Source of the DNA: GCA-2746605 sp963710615
GTDB taxonomy: Bacteria > Bacteroidota > Ignavibacteria > Ignavibacteriales > Melioribacteraceae
Direction of reading: 5' to 3'
Length of the DNA stretch: 64,000 nt
NCBI GenBank assembly: GCA_963710615.1
Contig: CAVQBF010000001.1
Span: 310,001 to 374,000, forward strand
Positions 63,205 to 64,000 of this stretch are shown one piece after another (position 1 is the first letter of the stretch; each line of letters opens with the position of its first letter). The notes below the pieces were generated by a model. The model ran no database searches. It saw only the letters and a list, made by a program, of their open reading frames with translations, and was not told the DNA's origin. Made by a program: the position numbers and the translations under genes.

Positions 63205-64000
63205 ATGAAAATAATTCATTATAATAAAATAAGTACAAAACAAAAATCATCCCTACTCCAAAGGCCTTCTATTGATATGCACCAAACATATCAAACGGTT
63301 CAACCTATATTGAATGATATTAAAGTTAATGGTTTACAGAGTATTTTAAAATATGCCAAAAATTTTGACGATTATACTGGTAATCAAATTAAGGTAACTC
63401 AAAAAGAATTTAATAATTGTGAAAATTTAGTATCACCAGAATATAAACGAGCAGTAAGAGTTGCCTCAGCTAATATTAAAAAATTCCACCAACTTCAGCT
63501 GCCCAACAAATATTCAGTTGAAACTATGCCCGGGATTAAATGTTCAAGAGAATTTAGAGCCATTGAAAATATTGGTCTTTATATACCCGGTGGAACGGCA
63601 ATACTGCCATCAACCTTAATGATGCTTGCTATTCCTGCAATTATTGCTGGTTGTAAAAGAATTGTAATATGCTCGCCCGCTAAGAAAAGTATTAGTCCGG
63701 AAGTATTATATATTGCAAAGTTTTTGGGAATAAAAGAATTTTATAAAGTTGGTGGCGCACAGGCAATTGGATTGATGGCTTATGGGACAAACAAAATTAA
63801 AAAGGTTGATAAAATATTTGGACCAGGTAATCAATTTGTTACTGCCGCTAAAGCACTTGTCAGCATTGATCCAAATGGATGTGCTATTGATATGTTGGCA
63901 GGCCCTAGTGAACTCTTAGTTATAGCCGATGAATCTGTAAAAGCAGAATATATTGCAGCAGATCTGCTATCACAAGCAGAACATGGAAATGACTCTCAGG
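63205..64000 (+). CDS. hisD: Histidinol dehydrogenase (partial, runs off the window)
   Basis: 265 codons visible from ATG 63205, preceded by AGGAAA. HisD oxidises histidinol to histidine in two NAD-dependent steps. Diagnostic segments are G-L-Y-I-P-G-G-T-A, K-V-G-G-A-Q-A-I, K-I-F-G-P-G-N-Q-F-V, and D-M-L-A-G-P-S-E-L-L-V-I-A-D-E. The zinc-binding Gln/His region (S-Q-A-E-H-G) lies at the window end. The remaining ~160 residues are beyond the window. It is the second gene of the his operon. Confidence 0.96.
   Translation, partial: MKIIHYNKISTKQKSSLLQRPSIDMHQTYQTVQPILNDIKVNGLQSILKYAKNFDDYTGNQIKVTQKEFNNCENLVSPEYKRAVRVASANIKKFHQLQLPNKYSVETMPGIKCSREFRAIENIGLYIPGGTAILPSTLMMLAIPAIIAGCKRIVICSPAKKSISPEVLYIAKFLGIKEFYKVGGAQAIGLMAYGTNKIKKVDKIFGPGNQFVTAAKALVSIDPNGCAIDMLAGPSELLVIADESVKAEYIAADLLSQAEHGNDSQ

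Noticed and set aside
1..64000. CRISPR arrays, transposases, prophage modules, rRNA
   Set aside because: No regularly spaced repeats, no transposase- or phage-like reading frames and no rRNA segments were seen on either strand.

Overview
The window is a low-GC bacterial chromosome segment. Its secreted proteins carry type IX secretion (T9SS) C-terminal sorting domains of the form N-F-P-N-P-F-N-P-S-T-T-I ... G-x-Y-F-Y-K-L, and Shine-Dalgarno sequences are only sometimes present. These traits fit the Bacteroidota/Chlorobiota side of the tree, most likely Ignavibacteria. That placement is an inference from protein style; there is no rRNA in the window to confirm it.

Layout. 1-2.1 kb: KtrB/KtrA potassium uptake pair. 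2.4-5.5 kb: a TPR protein, a cold-shock-domain protein and a secreted alpha/beta hydrolase. 5.5-9.1 kb (minus): a cytochrome c-fused PQQ-type sugar dehydrogenase followed by a TonB receptor whose plug resembles the PQQ importer PqqU/YncD. 9.3-13.1 kb: a secreted C39-like protein with a sorting domain and a coupled pair of unknown secreted proteins. 13.2-23.0 kb: a mannoside locus (GH2 beta-mannosidase, GH125, GH92, FucP-type transporter, ROK kinase) able in principle to dismantle high-mannose glycans and import and phosphorylate the mannose. 23.2-25.9 kb (minus): perR-like regulator and katG, the latter split by a one-base frameshift. 26.3-30.2 kb: dmsABC-like molybdoenzyme operon whose catalytic subunit is disrupted between the Tat signal and the first Fe-S cluster. 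30.3-33.4 kb: a fossil sorting domain, then a T9SS subtilase. 33.9-42.2 kb: membrane proteins, two methyltransferases, an aminotransferase, a Crp/Fnr regulator beside an Acg-type nitroreductase, and a small barrel-like protein. 42.6 kb: tRNA-Lys(CUU).

42.8-49.7 kb: an XRE regulator with palindromic operators, small unknown proteins, an M64 peptidase, a PAP2 phosphatase and an M19 dipeptidase. 49.8-56.5 kb (minus): rsmI, proS, a yjjX-type NTPase, a CBM20-like/esterase fusion, a GNAT and a TrpF-like protein lacking the catalytic cysteine. 56.6-62.0 kb: a Tat-exported metallo-hydrolase, a DUF2911 protein, ParA, UvrB and an esterase. 62.1 kb to the end: the start of a histidine operon (hisG, hisD) preceded by a short His-rich leader peptide, a terminator and a matching antiterminator segment, which together form a classical attenuator.

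Most notable observations: the his attenuator, whose leader peptide is too short for ordinary gene calling; the probable PQQ uptake/use pair; three reading-frame lesions between 24.4 and 26.5 kb in katG and dmsA; small palindromic repeats that have entered coding sequence (subtilase sorting domain) or lie directly upstream of rsmI; and the TrpF paralogue with altered active site. No CRISPR array, transposase, prophage or rRNA was seen.
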